A DNA stretch of 5,166 nucleotides from Massilia sp. UBA2709 (GCA_002354135.1 DEKZ01000111.1:316-5481), one strand, 5' to 3'. Counted from the stretch's first letter, positions 1-5,166 are shown. Notes: a model not told the origin generated them from the sequence alone. Made by a program: numbers and translations.

Positions 1-42
1 CACCCTGTGCCCACCCTACGACTGCTATTTTTTCACACTGCC

Positions 43-1515
43 TTAACCGACAACCTTCTCGGTTTCGCCGGCCGCCTTGCTTTCGCCGAGACGCTTCTCC
101 CAGTAATGCGCATTCTTGATCCCCAGCGCCACCGGATCGAACTGCGGATCCTTGCCCGCAGCCTTCTGCGCCTCGTAGTCGCGTAGGCACTTGAAGGCGA
201 CGTTGCGCATCAACAGGATCGCGATCAGGTTCAGCCAGGCCATCAGGCCCACGCCGATGTCGCCCAGGGCCCAGGCCACGTCGGCGGTCTTGACGGTGCC
301 GTAGACGGTGGCGGCGATGATCGCCACCTTCAACACGAACTTCATCCACGGATGGCGCGCATGGCGGTCGATGTAGGCGATGTTGGTTTCGGCGATGTAG
401 TAGTAGGCGACGATGGTGGTGAAGGCGAAGAACAGCAGCGCCACCGCAACAAAAATGGCGCCGAAGCCCGGCATCACGTTTTCCAGCGCGGTCTGCACAT
501 AGCCCGGGCCGCTGGCCACGCCCTGCACGCCGGTGTACATCGCGACGCCGTTCGGGCCCTCGACGTTGTACTGGCCGGTGATGAGCAGCATGAAGGCGGT
601 GGCCGAGCACACGAACAGGGTGTCGACATAGACCGAGAAGCCCTGCACCAGGCCCTGCTTGGCCGGGTGGCTCACTTCGGCGGCCGACGAGGCGTGCGGG
701 CCGGTGCCCTGGCCTGCCTCGTTCGAGTACACGCCGCGTTTCACGCCCCACTGGATGGCCATGCCGATGATGGCGCCGAAGCCCGCGTCCAGGCCGAAGG
801 CCGAGCTGAAGATCAGCTTGAGCACGCCGGGGAGCTGCTCGATGTTCAGGAAGATGATGACGCAGGCGACGATGATGTAGCCCAGCGCCATGAAGGGCAC
901 GATCAGTTCCGCGAAGGTGGCGATGCGCTTCACGCCGCCGAAGATGATGAAGCCCAGCGCGATCGCGAGCAGCGCCGCGGTGACGTTCGGGTCGATGCCG
1001 ACGGCGGTCTTCAGGCCTTCGGCGATCGAATTGGCCTGCACGCCCGGCAGCAGCAGGCCGGTGGCGAGGATGGTGGCGAAGGCGAAGGTCAGGGCATACC
1101 ACTTCATGCCCAGGCCCTTCTCGATGTAGAAGGCCGGGCCGCCGCGGTATTCCCTGGCGATCTGCTCCTTGTAGACCTGGCCCAGGGTCGATTCGACGAA
1201 GGCGGAGCTGGCGCCGAGGAAGGCCACCGCCCACATCCAGAACACGGCGCCGGGACCGCCGAAGGTGATCGCGGTCGCCACGCCGGCGATGTTGCCGGTG
1301 CCGACGCGGCCGGCCAGGGTCATGGTCAGCGCCTGGAAGGACGAGACGCCCTGCTCCGAACTCTTACCCTCGAACATCAGGCGCGTCATCTCGCGCACAT
1401 GCCGCAACTGGAGGAAACGCGAGCGCAGCGAAAAATACAGCCCCGCTCCGAGACAGAGCACGATCAGGGCCGGGCTCCAGATAATGCCATTGATAGTGCT
1501 GACCAACTCATTCAT
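43..1515 (-). CDS. Alanine/glycine:cation symporter, AGCS family (sodium:alanine symporter)
   Basis: This 490-residue inner-membrane carrier belongs to the AGCS family, which takes up alanine or glycine with Na+ or H+. The family call rests on two conserved blocks. One is around residues 57-80 (SSFQALT, then GRVGTGNIAGVA). The other is around 257-280 (WGVKRGVYSNEAGQGTGPHA, then SAA). Hydrophobic segments recur through the chain, for example near 11-30, 87-106, 140-160, 178-194, 203-224, 296-313, 351-374, 394-408 and 420-436. The length is normal for the family, and the charged tail after residue 440 should be cytoplasmic. The ATG start has a GGGGAA Shine-Dalgarno (1528-1523) 7 nt upstream. 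The gene is transcribed divergently from the MYG1-family gene, and I see no hairpin-plus-T-run terminator in the 42 bp after the stop. The family is certain; which amino acid and which cation it uses cannot be read from the sequence. Confidence 0.96.
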   Translation of the reverse strand: MNELVSTINGIIWSPALIVLCLGAGLYFSLRSRFLQLRHVREMTRLMFEGKSSEQGVSSFQALTMTLAGRVGTGNIAGVATAITFGGPGAVFWMWAVAFLGASSAFVESTLGQVYKEQIAREYRGGPAFYIEKGLGMKWYALTFAFATILATGLLLPGVQANSIAEGLKTAVGIDPNVTAALLAIALGFIIFGGVKRIATFAELIVPFMALGYIIVACVIIFLNIEQLPGVLKLIFSSAFGLDAGFGAIIGMAIQWGVKRGVYSNEAGQGTGPHASSAAEVSHPAKQGLVQGFSVYVDTLFVCSATAFMLLITGQYNVEGPNGVAMYTGVQGVASGPGYVQTALENVMPGFGAIFVAVALLFFAFTTIVAYYYIAETNIAYIDRHARHPWMKFVLKVAIIAATVYGTVKTADVAWALGDIGVGLMAWLNLIAILLMRNVAFKCLRDYEAQKAAGKDPQFDPVALGIKNAHYWEKRLGESKAAGETEKVVG

Positions 1516-1666
1516 CTACATGTTCCCCATTGCATGTGCGGCGACGAGGCTGTCGCCTGGATGTTGTCGTTCATGATCGAAAACGTTGCCCGATCTTCAA
1601 GAACCACACGATACCTCAAGGGCTGAGCAATTCCTATTTTTTTGTTGCAATCGCTGACGTGTGCAA

Positions 1667-1682
1667 CGTCGGTGCACCGACG
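1667..1682. promoter_or_regulatory. 16-bp perfect palindrome in the divergent intergenic region (candidate operator)
   Basis: CGTCGGTGCACCGACG reads identically on both strands. It sits 151 bp upstream of the AGCS start and 112 bp upstream of the MYG1-family start. It overlaps a second inverted repeat, GACGT-N5-ACGTC (1656-1670), and lies just after a third, GTTGCA-N12-TGCAAC (1644-1667). A binding site for a dimeric regulator is an inference; I cannot assign a regulator family. It could also form a short hairpin in RNA, but no T-run follows on either strand, so it is not a terminator. Confidence 0.45.
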
Positions 1683-1755
1683 CAGTGCAGCCGCCCGCAT
1701 CTCCAGACGGTTTCCGCCCGCTTGCGGGGCATTCGCGCCCCAGTCCCAAAGCCAG

Positions 1756-1761
1756 TATCAT
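1756..1761 (+). promoter_or_regulatory. Possible -10 element for the MYG1-family gene
   Basis: TATCAT matches five of six bases of the sigma-70 -10 consensus and would give a 5' leader of about 27 nt. No good -35 hexamer lies 16-18 bp upstream (TTCGCG at 1732-1737 is weak). This is a tentative call. Confidence 0.25.
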
Positions 1762-1783
1762 TCGCCCCGAGAATCGATAAATA

Positions 1784-1789
1784 AGAGGA
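1784..1789 (+). promoter_or_regulatory. Shine-Dalgarno AGAGGA fixing the MYG1-family start
   Basis: AGAGGA lies 5 nt before the ATG at 1795. The reading frame is open back to an ATG at 1642, but that start has no comparable site, and the extra 51 residues are low-complexity and unlike the family N-terminus. The start at 1795 is therefore preferred. Confidence 0.75.
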
Positions 1790-1794
1790 ATTCC

Positions 1795-2745
1795 ATGGTC
1801 ATCGTGACCCACAATGGCAAGTTCCATGCGGATGACGCATGGGCTTGCGCCGTACTGAACATCCTGTTTCCCGAAGCCGAGCTGGTGCGCACGCGCGACC
1901 CGGCCACCATCGAGGCGGCCGATTTCGCGGTCGACGTCGGCGGCATCTGGGACCCGGCCGCGGGCCGCTTCGACCATCACCAGAAAGGCTTCGACGGCGC
2001 CCGCGCCACCGGTGTGCCCTACGCCAGCGCCGGCCTGGTGTGGCGCGAATACGGCGCGCGCTGCGTCGCCGCCCTCGCCGCAGCCCACCTCGGCTGCCAG
2101 CTGAAGGACAGTACGGCGCTCGAGATGGCCTATGCGATCGACGCCGACATCGTCCAATACCTCGACCTGTCGGACGTCGGCGCGGCAAAGAACGCGCCGG
2201 GCGGCTACGGCCTGTCGGCCATCGTCTCCGGCTTCAACCCGAACTGGCTGGACGAGGAACGCATCGGCTATGGGGCGCCGACCGAGGCCTATCGCCTGCA
2301 GGAATTCCGCCGCGCCATGGCGCTGCTGACCGACATCATGGTCAATTCGGTCAAGTACCGCGTCGGCGCCCTGCTGGCGGTGGAACAGGTGCGCGCCGCC
2401 GAGACCCTGGAAAACGGGCGCCTGCTCTACCTGCGGAACAGCGCCCTGCCCTGGTCGAGCGTGGTGCGCAAGGAAATGCCGAAGGTCGTGTTCGTCATCA
2501 GCCACAGCATCGGCGAGGGGCGCTACATGCTGCACACCGTGTCGGTCAGTCCGGAAAGCTTCGAGGCGCGCGCCGACCTGCCGGCGCCCTGGGCCGGCCT
2601 GCGCGACGCCGACCTGGCGGCGGTGACCGGCGTGCCGGATGCGACCTTCTGCCACAACGGCAGGTTCATCGCGGCGGCAAAGTCGTACGAGGGGGTGCTG
2701 GCGATGGCGAAACAGGCGTTGGCGGCGGTGGATGCAGGCCAGTAA
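1795..2745 (+). CDS. MYG1 / UPF0160 family protein (DHH-like metal-dependent hydrolase, predicted RNA exonuclease)
   Basis: This 316-residue protein is the bacterial counterpart of eukaryotic MYG1, which has been described as a 3'-5' RNA exonuclease. The fold is related to DHH phosphoesterases. The N-terminus carries the family signature THNGKFHADD (5-14), with His6, His11, Asp13 and Asp14 as probable metal ligands. DVGG (47-50) and RFDHHQKGF (58-66) follow, with the Asp60-His61-His62 triad, and then AIDADIVQ near 114-121. The C-terminus ends with the usual FCHNGRFIAAAKSYEG block (285-300). Length is close to the family norm and all motifs are intact, so the enzyme should be active. No signal peptide or membrane segment is visible, so it is probably cytoplasmic. 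The next gene starts inside its last codons, implying co-translation. Family membership is seen directly in the motifs; the bacterial substrate is unknown and the nuclease role is carried over from eukaryotes. Confidence 0.93.
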   Translation: MVIVTHNGKFHADDAWACAVLNILFPEAELVRTRDPATIEAADFAVDVGGIWDPAAGRFDHHQKGFDGARATGVPYASAGLVWREYGARCVAALAAAHLGCQLKDSTALEMAYAIDADIVQYLDLSDVGAAKNAPGGYGLSAIVSGFNPNWLDEERIGYGAPTEAYRLQEFRRAMALLTDIMVNSVKYRVGALLAVEQVRAAETLENGRLLYLRNSALPWSSVVRKEMPKVVFVISHSIGEGRYMLHTVSVSPESFEARADLPAPWAGLRDADLAAVTGVPDATFCHNGRFIAAAKSYEGVLAMAKQALAAVDAGQ

Positions 2746-3286
2746 GGCGCAGGCCGTCGGCAGGCACGATGGGGCGCCGGTATTCGCGACCCGGCGCCTC
2801 CTTGCACGGCGCTGGCATGCCGGCGACCTGGCTGCGCTGATGGCGGTCTACGGCGACGCGCAGGCCATGCGTTATGTGAGCGATGGCCAGCCGCTCACCC
2901 GCGCGGCTGGCGAGCGGTGGATTGCCGTCACCCTGGACAATTACGCGCAACGCGGTTACGGCATGTACGCGCTGGCCGAAGCCGCCACCGGTACGGTCGT
3001 CGGCTTCGCCGGCATCGTCCACCCCGGCGGCCAGGCCGAGCCCGAAGTGAAGTACGCGTTCCGGCGCAGCCACTGGGGCATCGGCCTGGCCACCGAGGCG
3101 GTGACCGGGCTGCTGCGCCATGCCCGCGAGGACCTCGGGCTGTCCGGCCTGATCGCGACGACCCATCCGGAGAATGCGGCCTCGCACCGTGTCCTGGCCA
3201 AGGCCGGCATGGTGCGCGCGGAACTGCTGGTCGACGACGACTGGCAGATGACGCAGTTCTTCCGGACGCCAGGCACAGGCGTCTAG
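2732..3286 (+). CDS. GNAT family N-acetyltransferase, RimJ/RimL-like
   Basis: This 184-residue protein has the single-domain GNAT layout. It starts with a RimJ/RimL-type entry strand and helix: TRRLLARRWHAGDLAALMAVYGD at about 20-42, continuing to MRYVSDG at 46-52. Central strands follow (GMYALAE, GTVVGFAGI at 87-95). The acetyl-CoA pyrophosphate-binding motif is RRSHWGIGLATEA (111-123), fitting R-x-x-G-x-G/A. Motif B is THPENAASHRVLAKAGM (144-160), whose Asn-x-x-S-x-R-V-L-x-K-x-G-M core is typical of the family. The ATG overlaps the MYG1-family stop by 14 bp. Only a weak GGCGG/GGTGG stretch precedes it, which suits translational coupling. The frame is open upstream to 2639, but those residues are Arg/Trp-rich shadow of the preceding gene. 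The acceptor could be a protein N-terminus, an amino acid, a small amine or a drug; the sequence does not decide. Confidence 0.9.
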   Translation: MQASKAQAVGRHDGAPVFATRRLLARRWHAGDLAALMAVYGDAQAMRYVSDGQPLTRAAGERWIAVTLDNYAQRGYGMYALAEAATGTVVGFAGIVHPGGQAEPEVKYAFRRSHWGIGLATEAVTGLLRHAREDLGLSGLIATTHPENAASHRVLAKAGMVRAELLVDDDWQMTQFFRTPGTGV

Positions 3287-4146
3287 GCGGACTTTGCCAG
3301 CCTGCGCACCGCCTGCCTGGCCGGCGTATCCCCCAGCGGCAGCAGCACGCTCGAGCGCGCCGCCGCCCGCACCAGCGCCGCCTCGCCGAAGCGCAGGCCG
3401 CGTCCACGCAACTGCGGCAGCGAGCGCACCGGCTCGGGAATCATGTCCACGGCGGCGCGCACCAGCAGGCGCTGGAGCGGACGCAGCGGTGCGGGCACGA
3501 TCGGCGCACTCGACATGATGTTCAGGAAGTCGGCAAGAATCTGCGATCCCTCGAGCCCCGGCGCGGTGGCGGCAAGCAGGGCCTCCCACCCGGCCCAGGA
3601 GTGCGGCAGGCCGGTCGCGCCATACAGCCGGGCGGCAGCCTGGCCTTCGGCGAAGGCCGCGTCCTTCTCGCGCGCACTCAAGGGCTGGACATGGCGATGA
3701 TAGGCCTCGGTGAACCCGAACACGGCGGTCGCCTGCACCCAGTCGAGCAGGCGCGGATCGTTGGCGTGGTAGGCAAGCCCGCCGGACGTAGTGCCCGTCA
3801 CATGGTCATGCATGCGCACGACGCGCGCGATCAGCTGCTCGGCCGCCGAACGCGGCCCGTACACGGTCATCATGGCCGCGAAGCCGGTGCGGCGCAGGCG
3901 CATGCCCGGATCGCGCTGGAAGCCACCCTGGTCCCAGACGCCCGAGCGCACCGAGGGTTCGGCCAGCTCGAGCAGCACCGCCGCCACCCCGCCGACGAAC
4001 AGGACGATCGGATTGGCGAACACGCGCCAGGCCACGCCGTCGTTCGGGGCCAGCGCGGGCTCGCCGCGCGGCTGGCTGAAATCGAATTCCATGCCCGGGG
4101 GCGGGCGCATCAGTTCCCGTATTGAATTCAGCATATGCGGCAGCAA
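3283..4146 (-). CDS. Oxygenase MpaB family protein (DUF2236)
   Basis: The protein is 287 residues from the preferred TTG start, or 283 from the ATG at 4134; residue numbers here use the ATG. It matches the MpaB/DUF2236 family, which includes the fungal mycophenolate oxygenase MpaB and resembles heme-dependent latex-clearing proteins. The N-terminal part has a hydrophobic helix (NPIVLFVGGVAAVLLELAEP, 41-60). The conserved core follows: RRTGFAAMMTVYG (81-93), VVRMHDHVTG (105-114) and YHANDPRLLDWVQAT (122-136), then AYHRHVQPLS (144-153). His109, His111 and His123 are candidate heme or metal ligands by family analogy. The C-terminal third (LRPLQRLLVRAAVDMIP, 217-233) is also family-like. Convergent with the GNAT gene, it shares a CTAG stop. 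The lipoprotein gene upstream ends in a terminator just before it, so it should have its own promoter, but I see no clear one. The oxidised substrate is unknown. Confidence 0.85.
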   Translation of the reverse strand: MLPHMLNSIRELMRPPPGMEFDFSQPRGEPALAPNDGVAWRVFANPIVLFVGGVAAVLLELAEPSVRSGVWDQGGFQRDPGMRLRRTGFAAMMTVYGPRSAAEQLIARVVRMHDHVTGTTSGGLAYHANDPRLLDWVQATAVFGFTEAYHRHVQPLSAREKDAAFAEGQAAARLYGATGLPHSWAGWEALLAATAPGLEGSQILADFLNIMSSAPIVPAPLRPLQRLLVRAAVDMIPEPVRSLPQLRGRGLRFGEAALVRAAARSSVLLPLGDTPARQAVRRLAKSA

Positions 4147-4158
4147 GCGCGCGCCTCC
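4144..4158 (-). promoter_or_regulatory. Shine-Dalgarno GGAGG with TTG start for the MpaB-family gene
   Basis: On the minus strand GGAGG (4158-4154) is followed after 7 nt by TTG (4146-4144), in frame with the MpaB-family protein. The first in-frame ATG (4134) is 19 nt from this site and has no other purine-rich site. The next upstream in-frame ATG (4248) would place the terminator at 4171-4199 inside the coding region, so it is unlikely. Confidence 0.6.
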
Positions 4159-4170
4159 AGGATGGCTCAA

Positions 4171-4199
4171 AAGAAACAGCCCCGGTAAGGCCGGGGCTG
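4171..4199 (-). terminator. Rho-independent terminator of the lipoprotein gene
   Basis: A perfect 9-bp stem, CAGCCCCGG (4177-4185) paired with CCGGGGCTG (4191-4199), closes a 5-nt loop. Read on the minus strand it is followed by TTTCTTTT. No T-run follows on the plus strand, so it acts in the minus direction, 54 nt after the lipoprotein stop. Confidence 0.85.
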
Positions 4200-4205
4200 A
4201 TGAGC

Positions 4206-4246
4206 GATCGGTCTGTCGATCTTTCAGGCGAAGACAGTGCTTCGCC
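4206..4246 (-). other. Two additional hairpins in the lipoprotein 3' untranslated region
   Basis: GGCGAAG (4227-4233) pairs with CTTCGCC (4240-4246) around a 6-nt loop. GATCG (4206-4210) pairs with CGATC (4217-4221) around a 6-nt loop. Neither is followed by a T-run. Together with the terminator they make three hairpins in series, starting 7 nt after the stop codon. Confidence 0.6.
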
Positions 4247-4253
4247 AAAACAA

Positions 4254-4661
4254 TTACTTCGAAGCGTCCTGCATCTTCTCGCCGGCGCGCTCGACAGCCT
4301 TGCCGGTCGCGTTGGCCGCATCGCTCGCGCCTTCCTTGACGCTCTGGGCGGCTTCGCGCGATTCCTGGCGCACTTCGGCGCCGGCTTCACGCATCTTTTC
4401 GCCGGCACGGTCGGTTGCCTGGTCAATGTTCTCGCCGGCGCGCTCGGCGGCGTTTTCGATCTTCTCGCCGGCACGGTCGGTTGCCGCGTCGACACGTTCG
4501 GCGGCTTCACGGGTTTCGGCGGCGGCATTCGCGCCTGCGTTGTCGATGGCAGCGCCGGCTTCCTGGGCCGGGCCCATGTTCGGATTATCGTCGGCCTTCT
4601 TGCAGCCGGTGGCAACCATGGCAACAGCCAGCATCAGGGCGGGAATGGTGATCTTTTTCAT
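4254..4661 (-). CDS. Small Ala/Glu-rich lipoprotein with 11-residue repeats
   Basis: This 135-residue protein is secreted and lipid-anchored. It has a type II signal peptide: Lys-Lys after Met1, a hydrophobic stretch at 5-17, and the lipobox VATGC with Cys20 as the lipidation site. A short linker (KKADDNPNMG) leads into a highly charged Ala/Glu/Arg region predicted to be all helix. Residues 52-95 form four units of 11: EAAERVDAATD, RAGEKIENAAE, RAGENIDQATD and RAGEKMREAGA. RAGEKM recurs at 125-130. The 11-residue periodicity resembles LEA group 3 and apolipoprotein-like helices, but that is resemblance only. It has no cysteine besides Cys20 and no catalytic motif. Lys21 after the Cys does not give the Asp that retains lipoproteins in the inner membrane, so outer-membrane placement is plausible. 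AAGGAG (4673-4668) precedes the ATG by 6 nt. An envelope-stress or desiccation role is a guess. Confidence 0.88.
   Translation of the reverse strand: MKKITIPALMLAVAMVATGCKKADDNPNMGPAQEAGAAIDNAGANAAAETREAAERVDAATDRAGEKIENAAERAGENIDQATDRAGEKMREAGAEVRQESREAAQSVKEGASDAANATGKAVERAGEKMQDASK
4377..4508 (-). repeat. Four tandem 33-bp units inside the lipoprotein gene
   Basis: The four 11-residue units of the lipoprotein correspond to 33-bp DNA units. Units two and four share an identical 21-bp stretch (4399-4419 and 4465-4485, exactly 66 bp apart). The intervening unit is diverged at the DNA level but similar in protein. The array could change length by slippage or recombination. Confidence 0.75.
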
Positions 4662-4683
4662 GGTGGGCTCCTTGGTTTAAAGT

Positions 4684-4699
4684 TGTAATTTAGATTACA
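4684..4699. promoter_or_regulatory. Inverted repeat TGTAAT-N4-ATTACA upstream of the lipoprotein gene (candidate operator)
   Basis: Two perfect 6-bp half-sites separated by TTAG lie 23-38 bp upstream of the lipoprotein ATG. On the minus strand the site overlaps the only AT-rich -10-like sequence there (TAATCT, with a weak GTGACG -35 about 18 bp further upstream). Further TGTAA copies occur at 4730-4734 and 4749-4753. The position suits control of the lipoprotein promoter; the cognate regulator is unknown. Confidence 0.45.
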
Positions 4700-4823
4700 T
4701 CTTTCCGGGCGAGCACGTCACACAATTGGTGTAACGGGTGTTGCGAAATGTAAGCAGGAGCCCGCCAGCGCACGGCAGCATGCGGAGGAACCGGGGGCTT
4801 GGGCCTGCGTGATAGGATGGGAC

Positions 4824-5024
4824 ATGGACCGCCGCACCGACTACAAGACCGCCCTGCTCATCCACACGATCGTCAACGCGCCGCTGGTCGCCGGCCAGCC
4901 TTCGCCCGCGCGCGAACTGGCGCGCCTGGGCGTGCCCTTCGACGTGGCGCGCCGCGTGCTCACGAAACCTGCAGAGCGGCGCCACCAGTTTCCGTCGCGC
5001 GAACTGCCGACGAATCTGCGCTGA
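4824..5024 (+). CDS. Small conserved-looking hypothetical protein (66 aa)
   Basis: I do not recognise a named family. The 66-residue product is basic and has no signal peptide or membrane span. Residues 7-24 (YKTALLIHTIVNAPLVAG) form a moderately hydrophobic helix. Residues 28-52 contain PARELARLGVPFDVARRVL followed by TKPAERR, in which a helix, a GVPF turn and a second basic helix could make a compact helical hairpin. It is faintly like a helix-turn-helix, but this is only inference. The ATG has AGGA (4814-4817) 6 nt upstream; an earlier in-frame ATG at 4809 lacks that spacing. The gene is divergent from the lipoprotein gene and ends 16 bp before the end of the convergent histidine kinase. 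Coding-like third-position GC and a good start site support it as a real gene. It resembles short uncharacterised proteins I associate with Oxalobacteraceae, but I cannot verify that here. Confidence 0.62.
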   Translation: MDRRTDYKTALLIHTIVNAPLVAGQPSPARELARLGVPFDVARRVLTKPAERRHQFPSRELPTNLR

Positions 5025-5040
5025 GCGATGTACGCCGGGC

Positions 5041-5166
5041 TCAGGTTTTCGCGGCCGGAAAACGCACCAGCGCCGCCAGCCCGCCCAGCCGTTCCGACTT
5101 GTCGAGTTTCAGCGTCGCGCCATGCCGCTCGGCAATCGCCTTGATGATCGCCAGGCCCAGGCCGCT
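5041..5166 (-). CDS. Sensor histidine kinase, C-terminal end (partial)
   Basis: Only the last 41 codons and the TGA stop are present; the gene continues past the right edge. The fragment opens with SGLGLAIIKAIAERHGA, the G2 box of the HATPase_c ATP-binding domain, where GLGL closes the nucleotide lid and the following helix is typical. It ends with a GGLAALVRFP strand and a short PAAKT tail, as in many two-component sensor kinases of the TctE/QseC/PhoQ type. It would phosphorylate a response regulator at the membrane, but the sensor region and the partner regulator lie outside this window, so the stimulus is unknown. It is convergent with the 66-residue gene, with a 16-bp gap that holds no terminator. 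Confidence 0.88.
   Translation of the reverse strand, partial: SGLGLAIIKAIAERHGATLKLDKSERLGGLAALVRFPAAKT

Noticed and set aside
1..42. Sequence after the AGCS stop considered as a terminator
   Set aside because: There is a T6 run on the plus strand but no matching stem in the visible 42 bp; too little sequence to judge.
1540..1557. Hairpin GGCGAC-N6-GTCGCC in the AGCS leader, considered as part of a glycine riboswitch
   Set aside because: None of the conserved glycine-aptamer sequence blocks are visible in the leader; a single 6-bp stem is not enough.
352..1626. Long plus-strand open frame (424 codons) opposite the AGCS gene
   Set aside because: Its translation is His/Gly/Arg/Asp-rich with no family motif and it lies antisense to a clear transporter; high GC leaves the opposite strand open.
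1636..1643. T7 run considered as a plus-strand terminator tail
   Set aside because: No stable stem precedes it and no plus-strand gene ends upstream within the window.
1512..1700. Minus-strand frame of 62 codons upstream of the AGCS gene
   Set aside because: No recognisable motif, no good ribosome site, and it overlaps the AGCS start and the palindromes; more likely leader DNA.
1597..2655. Minus-strand 352-codon frame opposite the MYG1-family gene
   Set aside because: Composition is typical of a shadow frame (Arg/Gly/Ala/His-rich), and the plus strand carries an intact motif-rich family protein.
1839..2840. Plus-strand 333-codon frame overlapping the MYG1-family gene
   Set aside because: Extremely Arg/Pro/Gly-rich, no domain, and out of frame with the real gene.
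2666..3589. Minus-strand 307-codon frame opposite the GNAT gene
   Set aside because: No domain and low-complexity composition; the GNAT motifs on the plus strand are intact.
2917..4125. Plus-strand 402-codon frame across the GNAT and MpaB-family genes
   Set aside because: Arg/His/Gly-rich shadow running through two genes on different strands; no motif.
4122..4688. Plus-strand 188-codon frame opposite the lipoprotein, with repeated LLAGAL/LFAGTVG stretches that look membrane-like
   Set aside because: The repeats are the complement of the lipoprotein's 33-bp units; the minus strand has the signal peptide, lipobox, ribosome site and terminator.

Overview
The window is GC-rich DNA with dense bacterial coding. 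Gene content and protein style suggest a betaproteobacterium of the Burkholderiales, probably Oxalobacteraceae (Massilia-like). That placement is an inference from resemblance, not from a search. I see no rRNA, tRNA, CRISPR array, insertion sequence or phage gene.

Layout from left to right: (1) On the minus strand, a complete sodium/alanine-type amino acid carrier of the AGCS family (43-1515). (2) A 279-bp divergent intergenic region (1516-1794) with a cluster of palindromes around 1644-1690. (3) On the plus strand, a MYG1/UPF0160 family protein (1795-2745, DHH-like metal-dependent nuclease fold) that overlaps by 14 bp a RimJ/RimL-type GNAT acetyltransferase (2732-3286), a likely two-gene operon. 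(4) On the minus strand, an MpaB/DUF2236 family oxygenase-like protein (3283-4146). Its stop codon shares the palindrome CTAG with the GNAT stop, and its best-supported start is a TTG with an ideal Shine-Dalgarno. (5) A small Ala/Glu-rich lipoprotein on the minus strand (4254-4661) with 11-residue repeats, followed by a 3' region of three successive hairpins, the last an intrinsic terminator (4171-4199). (6) A divergent intergenic region (4662-4823) with a TGTAAT-N4-ATTACA inverted repeat next to the lipoprotein's likely promoter. (7) A 66-residue unrecognised protein on the plus strand (4824-5024). (8) On the minus strand, the last 41 codons of a sensor histidine kinase running off the right edge (5041-5166).

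The genes do not form one obvious pathway. They look like a chromosomal housekeeping/accessory stretch of short independent units. I did not find a convincing new multi-gene system. The observations most worth a second look are the repeat lipoprotein with its structured 3' end, the two intergenic palindrome clusters, and the small protein at 4824-5024.
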